A DNA stretch of 64,000 nucleotides from Bacillus subtilis (GTDB taxonomy: Bacteria; Bacillota; Bacilli; Bacillales; Bacillaceae_C): the NCBI RefSeq assembly GCF_008764245.1, contig NZ_VTQV01000002.1:1-64000 (forward strand). The letters run 5' to 3'. Position 1 is the first letter of the stretch, and every line of letters begins with the position of its first letter. Below the pieces are notes generated by a model, which did not search any database, was not told the origin of the DNA, and worked only from the letters and a program-made list of their open reading frames with translations. This document shows, one piece after another, positions 38,226 to 46,588 of the stretch. A program made the translations under genes and the position numbers.

Positions 38226-41200
38226 ATGTTGATAAAAAGGATTACGCAAATTTGCCTTGTTTTCCTAGTATTTAGTTCCGTTGCCCTTTCCGCTAGTGCA
38301 GAAAAACGAGGGGACGCAACAAAAAGGGGAGGTTCACCATTGGATGTTCCTATCAAACTAACAGAAAATCTACAGGAAGATTTAGCTATACTCTATCAGG
38401 ATTTACAAGGTATCCCTGTTTATTCAGGTGGTGGGGTGGCAGCGACTGGAACAGAATCTTTCCCTGTTGTGGCACCCGAGGCCATTTCAGCGGTAGCGGC
38501 TGCTCATTACGGTAAAGGTCGTGTAGTTGTTGCCGGAAGTGGTCAATACCTTGATCTTTCTCAACCCCATGAAAATGAAAAAGGAATTTTCGCCCGAAAT
38601 ATTCTTTTGTGGTTAACGGATGAAGGTAACTCAAACAATGGAGTTGGAAGAGATTACACAAATCGCTATGAGGAAGCACTTCAATCTGAGGATAAGAAAA
38701 TTAGGTTGGTGACAACAGTTCCTGGTTTTTCAGTTAATCCTTCTCTTCCGATTGAGGTGACAAAAGTAGATAGTTGGGCGGCTGCAAATTTGGATCCTCA
38801 GAATGAGACGGTAGCCATTATTGATGGATCGATAGCAGAAGAGGATATTCCTTCTCTAAATCAATACATCAAAAATGGTGGAACAGCGGTAGTAATCGAA
38901 AATGGCGGCTCTTTAGTAGGGATCACACGAGATACGCCACTTGAAAGAAGATTACTCGTCGGTAATTACAGGGGAGCAAGATTAAGCGAACATTTTGCTG
39001 TTCAAAAGTTTCTTAATCAAGTCGGCTTGTCTTTATTGAATTCAGGAGTATCTGCTTATAGCACGCCTACAACCATGACAGAGAAGGATGCTTACAACCA
39101 GCATTTGCTTAATCGGCTTCATGAAGCTAAGGAATTAGAAAATGGCAGCATCACGCTTGATGATATCGAAATAGGGGATGCTGATGCAGATGATAATCGG
39201 AAGCAGAAATTATTGTCAGATGTGGTGATTGAAGCATTAGAAAGCTTGTCCTCTGAATCTGACTTATATTCGTGGGCAACTCAAGAATCAGAAGCATTGG
39301 AACCGGCATCATTTCCAATGAAAAGACAAGAGAGCCCTTACAAAAGTGCTTTGTACAATTTTCAATTTAGTCATTTTACACTTGATGAGGGAAATGCGAA
39401 GTCAATTTACGCGGATGATTTTCCAGGCGTAGTTTCGGAAGATGCGAAAGTCGTTAATGGAAAAGAGATCGAGGTTGACTTTGATTTTCCGGACACAATG
39501 TACACTCGAGCTTTACCGAGTAAAAACTGGATAAGCACGGGATTGTATGCGACTCCAGGGGAAGTTGTTGAGGTCGAAGTTCCAGAGGGAACGGAAAATT
39601 TAACCGTTCAAATTGGCTCTCATGATGATGATCTACGAGGACTGGGCGAATGGAAGCGAGTACCACTCGTTGTCCATCATAAAAAACTTGATCCAGGTAT
39701 TAACCGGGTCAGTAGTCCATACGGTGGTATGATCTATCTGATCCCGATGAAGCCGAAAGAAGATACACAAGTAAAGGTGAAAATAAGCGGTGCTGTCCAA
39801 GCCCCTTATTATGAATTAGGGAAAACAACGAAGGAAGAATGGGACCAGATGCGAAAGGCTCCGTCTACACCATTTGCGGAATTAAAATCGGATCGGATTA
39901 ACCTCGTAGTTCCTTCGAAAGTGATAAAGGAGTTGGCAAATCCTGAAGAATTAATGAATACATGGGATTCAATTGTTTTACATTATGATGAGTTAGCTGG
40001 ACTATCTCCCGATAAAGCGATGCCGAATAAGGCCCATCAACTTCCTTATTATTATGTAACAGATCGACAAATTAAAGGTGGAGCCATGCATGCGGGCTAT
40101 CCGATTATGTTAACAGACAATCTTGCAGAACAATTGGTCGATGTTGACTATCTTACAACTAAAGCTTGGGGATTCTGGCATGAGTTAGGTCATGAATATG
40201 AGCAAAGACCTTGGCTGTTTGGAGATGCCAATGAAGTTCTTACCAATGTCTATTCATTATATATACAGGAACAATTCGGAAACCCGTCTGAGCTGCTGAC
40301 TAAAACGGACGGAAAGGACTATTTCGAACGCGCTTTTGATTATTTAAATAGTGAAAATCCCGATAAGAAATACGGCGATAATGGACATTATGAACAACTC
40401 GTTTTATTTAGCCAGCTTCAGCTTGCATTTGGGTGGGATCTATTTACAGATTTACACACTCATTACCGCGAAATGGCCGACGATCAATTACCAAATACGA
40501 ATCAAGAAAAAATTGATGAATTTGTTGTGGCGGCATCGAAATATTCTGGTCACAATCTTCTTGAGTTCTTCGATAGATGGGTAATTGGCCATTCTGATGT
40601 TGCGGAGCAAAGAGTAGAGGAAATGAATTTACCTGAACCAGATGTCGACATCTGGACATTGAGAACTTGGAATCCGGGAGAGGTTGCACCTTCTGAAATC
40701 ATTCTTGATCTCGATGATTTGCACCTTAATCGGACTCATTTAGGAGCAAGAGTTGAAGCAAAAGTATTGCCAGATAATGCTGTGAAAGATATCAAATGGT
40801 CAAGCAGTGATTCAACCGTTGCAACAGTAAACAACAATGGATATGTTTCAGCTATATCAGAGGGAACTGCGGTCATAACGGCGAAAAGTGTAAGAGACCC
40901 TAATGTAAGTGCTGAAATAACGGTAACAGTTGAAGATATGGAAGGGCTTAACATCCCGATTGCTGATGCGTATGTCAAAGATGGGGGATCAGCTAATACC
41001 AATTTTGGTAGCGATCCTTTGTTATCGGTCAAAAGTGATATACCCGGATTTGCACGGAGATCATATCTGAAATTCAACACAAGTCAGATCGATCATGATC
41101 ATGTTGAATCTGTTGTACTAAGGCTCTATGCAGAATCTGTCAATAGTGAACCAGAGAGAACAATAGACATTTATGTTACGGACGATCAATGGAATGAGTC

Positions 41201-41717
41201 AACCATTACGTGGAATAACGCACCTGAAGGCTCAGAACTATTAGCTAGTACCATCGTTACGAAAGAAGGAGAATGGTATGAATTTGATTTGACAGAGTAC
41301 TTTAAGTCGAATGAATTAGAGGAATCCATTTCCTTTCTTATTATGAATCCTGGGCCACATTCCCAGAAGAATGATGTTGCTTTTACATCAAGGGAAGGAG
41401 AGGGAAATAGCCCTGAGCTGGTAGTCAAATTGGATCAAGAACCTGATCCCGTAGTGAGCGCTAAAAGTATAAAAGAACTAGTGGAGCAATTAGAGCAATC
41501 CGAAGAGTTTCCAAATGCCGATGCTCCCAACTCTTTGAAACTACATTTAACAGCTGTGAATCATTTTGAAGAACAAGAGAAAGGTAAAAAAGTAGTAAAG
41601 CATATGGAAGGCTTTAAACAATTACTAGATAATCAGAAGGAAAATAAATTGCTTTCTGACCATGCGTACAATCTTTTAAAGTCCAACTCCGAATCTTTAA
41701 TCAAAAAGTGGAAATAA
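38226..41717 (+). CDS. Secreted M60 metallopeptidase 2 with BIG2 and CBM96-like modules
   Basis: An 1163-residue exported paralogue of the preceding protein. Signal peptide 1-26 (cut after SASA). N-terminal Rossmann-like domain (about 38-170), beta-sandwich region (about 390-570), M60 core with HELGH at 652-656 and distal Glu 670, then a BIG2 domain (about 822-905), a CBM96/DNRLRE-like domain (about 910-1072, IPIADAYVKDGGSANTNFG) and the shared C-terminal helical module (1078-1163). The extra modules probably bind glycan. AAGGAG is 7 bases before the ATG. It is 102 bases after its paralogue with no terminator between, so one operon is likely. Confidence 0.88.
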   Translation: MLIKRITQICLVFLVFSSVALSASAEKRGDATKRGGSPLDVPIKLTENLQEDLAILYQDLQGIPVYSGGGVAATGTESFPVVAPEAISAVAAAHYGKGRVVVAGSGQYLDLSQPHENEKGIFARNILLWLTDEGNSNNGVGRDYTNRYEEALQSEDKKIRLVTTVPGFSVNPSLPIEVTKVDSWAAANLDPQNETVAIIDGSIAEEDIPSLNQYIKNGGTAVVIENGGSLVGITRDTPLERRLLVGNYRGARLSEHFAVQKFLNQVGLSLLNSGVSAYSTPTTMTEKDAYNQHLLNRLHEAKELENGSITLDDIEIGDADADDNRKQKLLSDVVIEALESLSSESDLYSWATQESEALEPASFPMKRQESPYKSALYNFQFSHFTLDEGNAKSIYADDFPGVVSEDAKVVNGKEIEVDFDFPDTMYTRALPSKNWISTGLYATPGEVVEVEVPEGTENLTVQIGSHDDDLRGLGEWKRVPLVVHHKKLDPGINRVSSPYGGMIYLIPMKPKEDTQVKVKISGAVQAPYYELGKTTKEEWDQMRKAPSTPFAELKSDRINLVVPSKVIKELANPEELMNTWDSIVLHYDELAGLSPDKAMPNKAHQLPYYYVTDRQIKGGAMHAGYPIMLTDNLAEQLVDVDYLTTKAWGFWHELGHEYEQRPWLFGDANEVLTNVYSLYIQEQFGNPSELLTKTDGKDYFERAFDYLNSENPDKKYGDNGHYEQLVLFSQLQLAFGWDLFTDLHTHYREMADDQLPNTNQEKIDEFVVAASKYSGHNLLEFFDRWVIGHSDVAEQRVEEMNLPEPDVDIWTLRTWNPGEVAPSEIILDLDDLHLNRTHLGARVEAKVLPDNAVKDIKWSSSDSTVATVNNNGYVSAISEGTAVITAKSVRDPNVSAEITVTVEDMEGLNIPIADAYVKDGGSANTNFGSDPLLSVKSDIPGFARRSYLKFNTSQIDHDHVESVVLRLYAESVNSEPERTIDIYVTDDQWNESTITWNNAPEGSELLASTIVTKEGEWYEFDLTEYFKSNELEESISFLIMNPGPHSQKNDVAFTSREGEGNSPELVVKLDQEPDPVVSAKSIKELVEQLEQSEEFPNADAPNSLKLHLTAVNHFEEQEKGKKVVKHMEGFKQLLDNQKENKLLSDHAYNLLKSNSESLIKKWK

Positions 41718-41720
41718 GGT

Positions 41721-41779
41721 TTTAAAATGGAACCCTGTGATAACAAACTAGTTCTATCGCAGGGGGGCTCCATTTTAAA
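41721..41779 (+). terminator. Long interrupted hairpin between M60-2 and PL8
   Basis: TTTAAAATGGA (41721-41731) pairs with TCCATTTTAAA (41769-41779), and CCCTGTGATA with TATCGCAGGG one mismatch inside. There is no T tract. It may be a partial terminator or a 3' stabiliser that lowers PL8 expression relative to the peptidases. Confidence 0.55.
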
Positions 41780-41800
41780 TAGGAATAAGGGGTGCCTAAT

Positions 41801-44800
41801 TTGAAAAAAGCCTTTTTCTTTGTTCTGACTGTAGGGTTGATCGTAAGTATGTTCTTACCAATGGGTAAAATCCAGGCCGCAGGAGGGGAAGAGTTAGAGT
41901 TGCAGAGCTATGAGAAGATGCGGGGGAAATGGTTTAATCGTTTAACCGGGAATGATCAATATAACCCCAATGATCCACATATCGCTGCGTATGTTGAAAA
42001 TTTAGCTTCCAAAGTGACAAACGATCAGCAAACAGGTTATTGGGATACATTGGACCGTTCCAAAGATCGTGGTCATCTCTGGGGCGATTTAACTAGTACT
42101 AGTAATTCAGACGATATCTCAACCAATTATTATCGCTTAAGAGATATGGCCTATGCTTATGTTATGAAAGGTTCTAAATTATATCAAAATGAGGAACTGC
42201 GTGAGGATATTATCAATGGGTTAGATTGGATGTACGCGAACCGCTACAACGAAAACCAGCCTCAATATGGAAACTGGTGGAATTGGGAGATTGGCGCTCC
42301 AGCAGCACTGAAAGATTTGTTGGTTTTGATGTATGACGATCTGACTGAATCGCAAATGGCGGATTATATCAAGGCGATTGACAATTTTGTACCGAATTCC
42401 ACGGATCGGGTTCGTTTTCCAGGAGTGATTGAAACAGGGGCGAATCGGACGGATAAAGCACTGATTGTGAGTGTTAGAGGGATTGTTGGAAAAAATGGGA
42501 ATAAAATCGCGGAAGCACGAGATGCGCTAAGTCGGGAATTCAAGTATACAACAAGCGGTGATGGATTTTATCAAGATGGTTCCTTCATTCAACATGATCA
42601 TGTCCCTTACACAGGAAGCTATGGTTCCGTATTAGTAGATGGGCTTTCTAATCTATTATCCCTTTTACAGGAAACACCATGGGAAGTAACCGATCCGAAT
42701 GTTAAAAATGTCTATCATTGGGCAAAGGATTCATTTGCACCTTTAATGTATAAAGGAGCCATGATGGATATGGTGAGGGGCCGGGCTATTTCCAGGCAAA
42801 ACTCCAGCGACCATACAACAGGAAGAACAATTACGTTAAGTCTGCTTCGATTGGCAGAAGGCCTTCCACCAGAGCAAGCCGTGGAAATAAAAAGCATGGT
42901 GAAAGAATGGATTCAGTCAGATACAACCTTTGATGACTATTTTGCAGGCCTTAATATTTATGATGTCATTCTTGCTAAAAATCTAATGAACGATAGCAGT
43001 ATCGAACCGAGTGGTGATATGACTAAGAATCAGGTATTCGCGGCAATGGATCGAGTTGTTCATCACCGACCGGAATTCGCGCTTGGGATTAGTATGTCAT
43101 CCAAACGGATCTCCAGTATGGAAATGGGAACACACAGTGGGGCAGAAAATACGAAAGGTTGGCACACGGGTTACGGAATGACCTACTTATATAATGGTGA
43201 CCTTAAGCAATACAGTCATGATTATTGGCCGACAGTTGACATGTTCCGTCTCGCCGGAACAACGACAGATGGAGCAAAGGGAAGTCCACTTGAATCATGG
43301 TCACCTTATTTTAGCTCAAAGACGTGGGTGGGCGGTTCAACCATGGATGGATTATATGGAGCCGCAGGAATGGAATTTGATCTTGAAAACAGCACATTAA
43401 CAGGTAAAAAATCCTGGTTTATGTTTGATGATGAGATCGTTGCAGTAGGTTCAGGAATTACGGGTAACGATGATCGAAAGGCAGAAACCATTATTGAAAA
43501 TCGGCAGTTAAATCATAATGGGGATAATCGTTTGATTGTTGATGGGGAAACACAGTCAAATGACACAGGATGGAAGGAATCATTGGATCAAGTCAAATGG
43601 GCCCATTTACAAGGGAATGTCGCTAAATCAGACATTGGTTATTTCTTCCCAGAAAATTCCCCGGTTTCCGCTTTGCGTGAATCGAGAACAGGTTCTTGGT
43701 CCGATATTAATGTTGATGGTTCCAGTGATCCGATAACAAGACATTATCTAAGCCTAGCATTTGATCATGGGGTGAATCCTAAAGAAGCAGATTACGAGTA
43801 TGTCTTACTTCCGGGAAAAACCACCGAGGAAACAGAGCAATATGCGCAGAATCCGGATATCGAAATTCTTGAAAACAGTGTAAACGCTCACGCCGTGAAA
43901 GAACGTAATCTTGGTATTTTGGCTGCAAACTTTTTCGAAACCTTACCACATAAAGTGGGTATGATTCGTTCGTATGGGCCGTCCTCTGTCATGGTACAAG
44001 AAAAGGGCGACGAATTAACATTATCGGTATCTGACCCAACACAAACCCAAGATAAAATCAAACTTGACCTTGGGAAAATCAGCTTACAAGTTATTAGTCA
44101 AGACGATACGATCAAAGTATCAGAAAAAGAAACGTATACAGAAATTGACATTGATGTATCTGGCTCAAAAGGGAAGACACATACGTTGAAACTCAAAATT
44201 GATGAAAAAGCAGGCGAGCTTCCAGAGGAAATTTTACCTACTGAAATTGTTCTTGATCAAGATGAAATACATCTCAACTCAACAAATTTTGGTGTTGCTG
44301 TTAACGCAAAAGTGTTGCCAGAGAATACTTGGATGAAAGAAATCAAATGGTCAAGCAGCAATCCTTCCGTCGCTACGGTAACTGACAATGGTTATATAGC
44401 AGCTGTCTCAGAAGGAACAGCGACAATAACGGCAGAAAGTGTAAGGGATGCCAAAGTAAAAACAGAAATAACGGTATTGGTTGAGAATATGGAAGGGTTT
44501 TATATCCCGATTGCAGATGCCTATGTCCAAAGTGGAGGTTCCGCTAATAAAAACTTTGGAGGTGACCCTTCATTAGTTGTCAAAAGTGATATATCTGGTT
44601 ATGGACGTAAGTCATACTTGAAATTCGATGTGGGCCAGATCGATCGTGATAAGGTTGAATCTGTCGTACTCAGGCTATATGCGAAGGGTGTGAACAGTGA
44701 TCCAGAAAGGACGATCAACATCTATGAAACAGACCATCATTGGGATGAGTCCGCCATCACATGGAATAACGCACCTGACGGATCAGATCTATTATCAAGT

Positions 44801-45268
44801 ACCGTTGTGACGAAACAAGGGGAATGGTATGAATTTGATTTAACAGAGTATTTTAAAGCAAACGAATTAGATAGTATTATTTCCTTCCTTGTCATGAATC
44901 CGGGGCCTAATACACAAAAGAACGATGTTTCCTTTACATCGAGGGAAAGCGATGAGAACAAGCCCCAGCTTATCGTTAGGTCGGACCATGAACTGGATCC
45001 TGAGGTTAGTGCCGACAGTATGAAAAGTTTGGTTGAGCAATTGGCAGAGGAAGGGGAATTTGCGGATGATCGAGTTCCTCATGCCCTAAAGATTCATTTA
45101 ACAGCAGTATCTCATTTTGAAGAGCAAGAGAAGGCCGATAAAGTGGTCAAGCATATGACTAGCTTCAAGCCTTTACTCGATCAATATAAAGAAAAAAGGC
45201 AAATATCAGAGAATGCCCATCATCTTCTTGAGACCAATGCTAAACGGTTGATGGAAAAATGGCAGTAA
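41801..45268 (+). CDS. Secreted PL8 polysaccharide lyase (chondroitin/hyaluronan type)
   Basis: An 1155-residue exported lyase. Signal peptide about 1-27. The alpha-toroid carries NWWNWEIG (about 158-165, aromatic patch) and the catalytic Asn215, His265 and Tyr274; their 50- and 9-residue spacing matches pneumococcal hyaluronate lyase. RGRAISR follows. The beta-domains lead to BIG2 (about 813-895), CBM96-like (about 900-1065) and the shared helical module (1068-1155). Expected products are unsaturated uronyl disaccharides. Hyaluronan, chondroitin or another uronate polymer remain possible. No GH88 unsaturated glucuronyl hydrolase is in the window. TTG 41801 is chosen 8 bases after AAGGGG; GTG 41792 is less well placed. 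Confidence 0.88.
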   Translation: MKKAFFFVLTVGLIVSMFLPMGKIQAAGGEELELQSYEKMRGKWFNRLTGNDQYNPNDPHIAAYVENLASKVTNDQQTGYWDTLDRSKDRGHLWGDLTSTSNSDDISTNYYRLRDMAYAYVMKGSKLYQNEELREDIINGLDWMYANRYNENQPQYGNWWNWEIGAPAALKDLLVLMYDDLTESQMADYIKAIDNFVPNSTDRVRFPGVIETGANRTDKALIVSVRGIVGKNGNKIAEARDALSREFKYTTSGDGFYQDGSFIQHDHVPYTGSYGSVLVDGLSNLLSLLQETPWEVTDPNVKNVYHWAKDSFAPLMYKGAMMDMVRGRAISRQNSSDHTTGRTITLSLLRLAEGLPPEQAVEIKSMVKEWIQSDTTFDDYFAGLNIYDVILAKNLMNDSSIEPSGDMTKNQVFAAMDRVVHHRPEFALGISMSSKRISSMEMGTHSGAENTKGWHTGYGMTYLYNGDLKQYSHDYWPTVDMFRLAGTTTDGAKGSPLESWSPYFSSKTWVGGSTMDGLYGAAGMEFDLENSTLTGKKSWFMFDDEIVAVGSGITGNDDRKAETIIENRQLNHNGDNRLIVDGETQSNDTGWKESLDQVKWAHLQGNVAKSDIGYFFPENSPVSALRESRTGSWSDINVDGSSDPITRHYLSLAFDHGVNPKEADYEYVLLPGKTTEETEQYAQNPDIEILENSVNAHAVKERNLGILAANFFETLPHKVGMIRSYGPSSVMVQEKGDELTLSVSDPTQTQDKIKLDLGKISLQVISQDDTIKVSEKETYTEIDIDVSGSKGKTHTLKLKIDEKAGELPEEILPTEIVLDQDEIHLNSTNFGVAVNAKVLPENTWMKEIKWSSSNPSVATVTDNGYIAAVSEGTATITAESVRDAKVKTEITVLVENMEGFYIPIADAYVQSGGSANKNFGGDPSLVVKSDISGYGRKSYLKFDVGQIDRDKVESVVLRLYAKGVNSDPERTINIYETDHHWDESAITWNNAPDGSDLLSSTVVTKQGEWYEFDLTEYFKANELDSIISFLVMNPGPNTQKNDVSFTSRESDENKPQLIVRSDHELDPEVSADSMKSLVEQLAEEGEFADDRVPHALKIHLTAVSHFEEQEKADKVVKHMTSFKPLLDQYKEKRQISENAHHLLETNAKRLMEKWQ

Positions 45269-45391
45269 ATATTCAGTGAGAAAATCGCTGTTTATTCAAA
45301 TATTCATTTACAAAATGATTAAAAGTGGTGGTCACATCTCTATATGAATAGGAGATGTTAACATAAATTAAACATAGGGAGGAAAATGGAG
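45269..45391 (+). promoter_or_regulatory. Leader of calY with a small hairpin
   Basis: ACATCTC (45334-45340) and GAGATGT (45352-45358) form a short inverted repeat about 30 bases before the calY start. AGGGAGGA follows. A regulator site or a 5' stem are both possible. Confidence 0.3.
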
Positions 45392-45979
45392 ATGGATATC
45401 AAAAAGCAATTAAGTATGGGGCTAATGTCAGCGGTACTTGGGGTTACATTATTAGCGGGAGGTACCTATGCTTATTTTAGTGACAGTGTTGAAACGAATA
45501 ACACGTTTGCGGCAGGAACCTTGGATCTTGCGGTTGCCCCTACAGAGATTATTAATGTAGACACGATGAAGCCAGGAGATTCTTTTATCCGTGACTTTGA
45601 ACTGCAAAATAACGGTACCCTTGATATTGGAAAAGTCTTGCTAGAAACAGATTATACGGTGAACGATGCCAACGGGGATAATACGGAAGACTTTGGCGAA
45701 CATATCCAGGTCGAGTTTTTGTATAATGCAGACAAGCTTGACGAAGTCATCTATGAAACAACTTTAGCTGAATTGAAAAATATGAAACCGGAAGCCGTCA
45801 ATGAACATATATTCTATCCCCTATTGGGTGAGAAAGGCTTACCTGCTGGAGATACAGATGATCTCATTGTGAAATTTAACTTTGTCGATAATGGAAAAGA
45901 TCAAAACCAATTCCAAGGAGACTCTATTAATCTGACTTGGACATTCAATGCTCAGCAAACAGAAGGAGAGCAAAGATAA
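45392..45979 (+). CDS. calY: CalY/TasA-family secreted matrix protein
   Basis: A 195-residue exported protein of the TasA/camelysin (M73) family. The signal peptide runs to about residue 27 (LLAGGTYAYFSDS, the SipW-type cleavage region). The mature part shows TNNTFAAGTLDLAV and FELQNNGTLDIGKVLLETDY, as in TasA fibres. Such proteins build biofilm fibres and usually need the signal peptidase SipW, which is not in the window. It lies directly after the secreted enzymes. ATG 45392 is chosen, 8 bases after AGGGAGGA; ATG 45386 is too close. Confidence 0.88.
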   Translation: MDIKKQLSMGLMSAVLGVTLLAGGTYAYFSDSVETNNTFAAGTLDLAVAPTEIINVDTMKPGDSFIRDFELQNNGTLDIGKVLLETDYTVNDANGDNTEDFGEHIQVEFLYNADKLDEVIYETTLAELKNMKPEAVNEHIFYPLLGEKGLPAGDTDDLIVKFNFVDNGKDQNQFQGDSINLTWTFNAQQTEGEQR

Positions 45980-45985
45980 ATCAAG

Positions 45986-46025
45986 TGCCCGGTTTCCCTA
46001 GCCAATAGGAGAAACCAGGCATTTT
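45986..46025 (+). terminator. Terminator after calY
   Basis: TGCC-c-GGTTTC-cCTA pairs with TAGg-a-GAAACC-a-GGCA (45986-46021), giving a long stem, followed by TTTT. Confidence 0.85.
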
Positions 46026-46052
46026 AAGTTGGAATGCGCTTCCAGTCACTCA

Positions 46053-46081
46053 TTGACGAACATTGTCGGACTGGCTATACT
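46053..46081 (+). promoter_or_regulatory. Strong SigA promoter of the small hydrophobic peptide
   Basis: TTGACG (46053-46058), a 17-bp spacer and TATACT (46076-46081). The predicted start near 46088 coincides with a CCCC tract that pairs with GGGG in the ribosome site (46088-46091 with 46100-46104). Confidence 0.8.
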
Positions 46082-46113
46082 ATATATCCCCTGATGAAAG
46101 GGGGTGAGTAGGT

Positions 46114-46263
46114 ATGGAGGATGTGCTAATTTCCCTAACGTCTGTTGTGAATCTAATTGTTGCTGTTATTAATTTAACTGTCGCAATTATAAACAGCCGA
46201 AGAAAGGAAAAAGACCCTCGCTCGGCAAAGCGAAAGTCTCAAAACACATCTAAGGATTTTTGA
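46114..46263 (+). CDS. 49-residue hydrophobic peptide, probable type I toxin
   Basis: An ORF of 49 codons. One membrane helix (LISLTSVVNLIVAVINLTVA and on to about residue 28) is followed by a strongly basic, polar tail (RRKEKDPRSAKRKSQ). The AGGGGGTG ribosome site is excellent but partly paired with the 5' end of the mRNA. A convergent antisense RNA promoter lies just past the gene. This is the architecture of type I toxins such as TxpA, BsrG and the holin-like toxins. I do not recognise an exact family. Toxicity is not shown by sequence. Confidence 0.65.
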   Translation: MEDVLISLTSVVNLIVAVINLTVAIINSRRKEKDPRSAKRKSQNTSKDF

Positions 46264-46297
46264 GGGGGTTTCCCTCTCTAATCCTTACCCATATTCT
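46208..46297 (-). ncRNA. Predicted antisense antitoxin RNA
   Basis: On the minus strand TTGTAA (plus 46332-46327), a 17-bp spacer and TATACT (46309-46304) form a good promoter with a start near 46297. The RNA would first fold a stem (TAAGGATT with AATCCTTA around GAGGG/CCCTC, plus 46251-46287). It ends at an 11-bp terminator stem with two G-U pairs (plus 46212-46239) followed by TTTTT. Its roughly 90 bases are fully complementary to the 3' half of the 46114 ORF message, as in known type I antitoxins. Confidence 0.65.
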
Positions 46298-46349
46298 ACT
46301 CTTAGTATATAATAATTATTCCAAATTTACAAGAAAAGAGGTTATGTGT

Positions 46350-46433
46350 ATGTTATGGCTCGCTTTATCGATATCCATTATTGCCCTGATCATTTCCGTC
46401 TACACCCTAAAAACTGTGCTAAAAAAAGAGTGA
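46350..46433 (+). CDS. 27-residue single-helix peptide
   Basis: ATG 46350 lies 8 bases after AAAAGAGG and opens MLWLALSISIIALIISVYTL followed by a short basic tail KTVLKKE. It is a typical tiny membrane peptide. A TATAAT (46308-46313) with a weak TTACCC 17 bp upstream could transcribe it, overlapping the antisense promoter on the other strand. It may belong to the adjacent toxin locus or be independent. Function unknown. Confidence 0.45.
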   Translation: MLWLALSISIIALIISVYTLKTVLKKE

Positions 46434-46551
46434 AGATCTGAGCAAAGATCAACCTAAACTTTATTCTTCCAGTAAAAGCCCACATAAAGATTCAATTCCT
46501 ATATTCCCCACATTGCCGATCCTTAAACTGAAAAGGAAGGCTTATTTTTGG

Positions 46552-46557
46552 TATACT
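46552..46557 (+). promoter_or_regulatory. Extended -10 of recQ
   Basis: TATACT preceded by TGG (extended -10) lies 32 bases before the recQ start. The -35 (TGAAAA) is weak. Confidence 0.45.
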
Positions 46558-46588
46558 ATCCTTATCTATTTAATTGGAGGGTCGTTCA

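Noticed and set aside
45321-45345. GTGGTGGTCACATCTC before calY as another GntR site
   Set aside because: It does not keep TGGTnnTGAC (reads TGGTggTCAC), so I left it out of the regulon.
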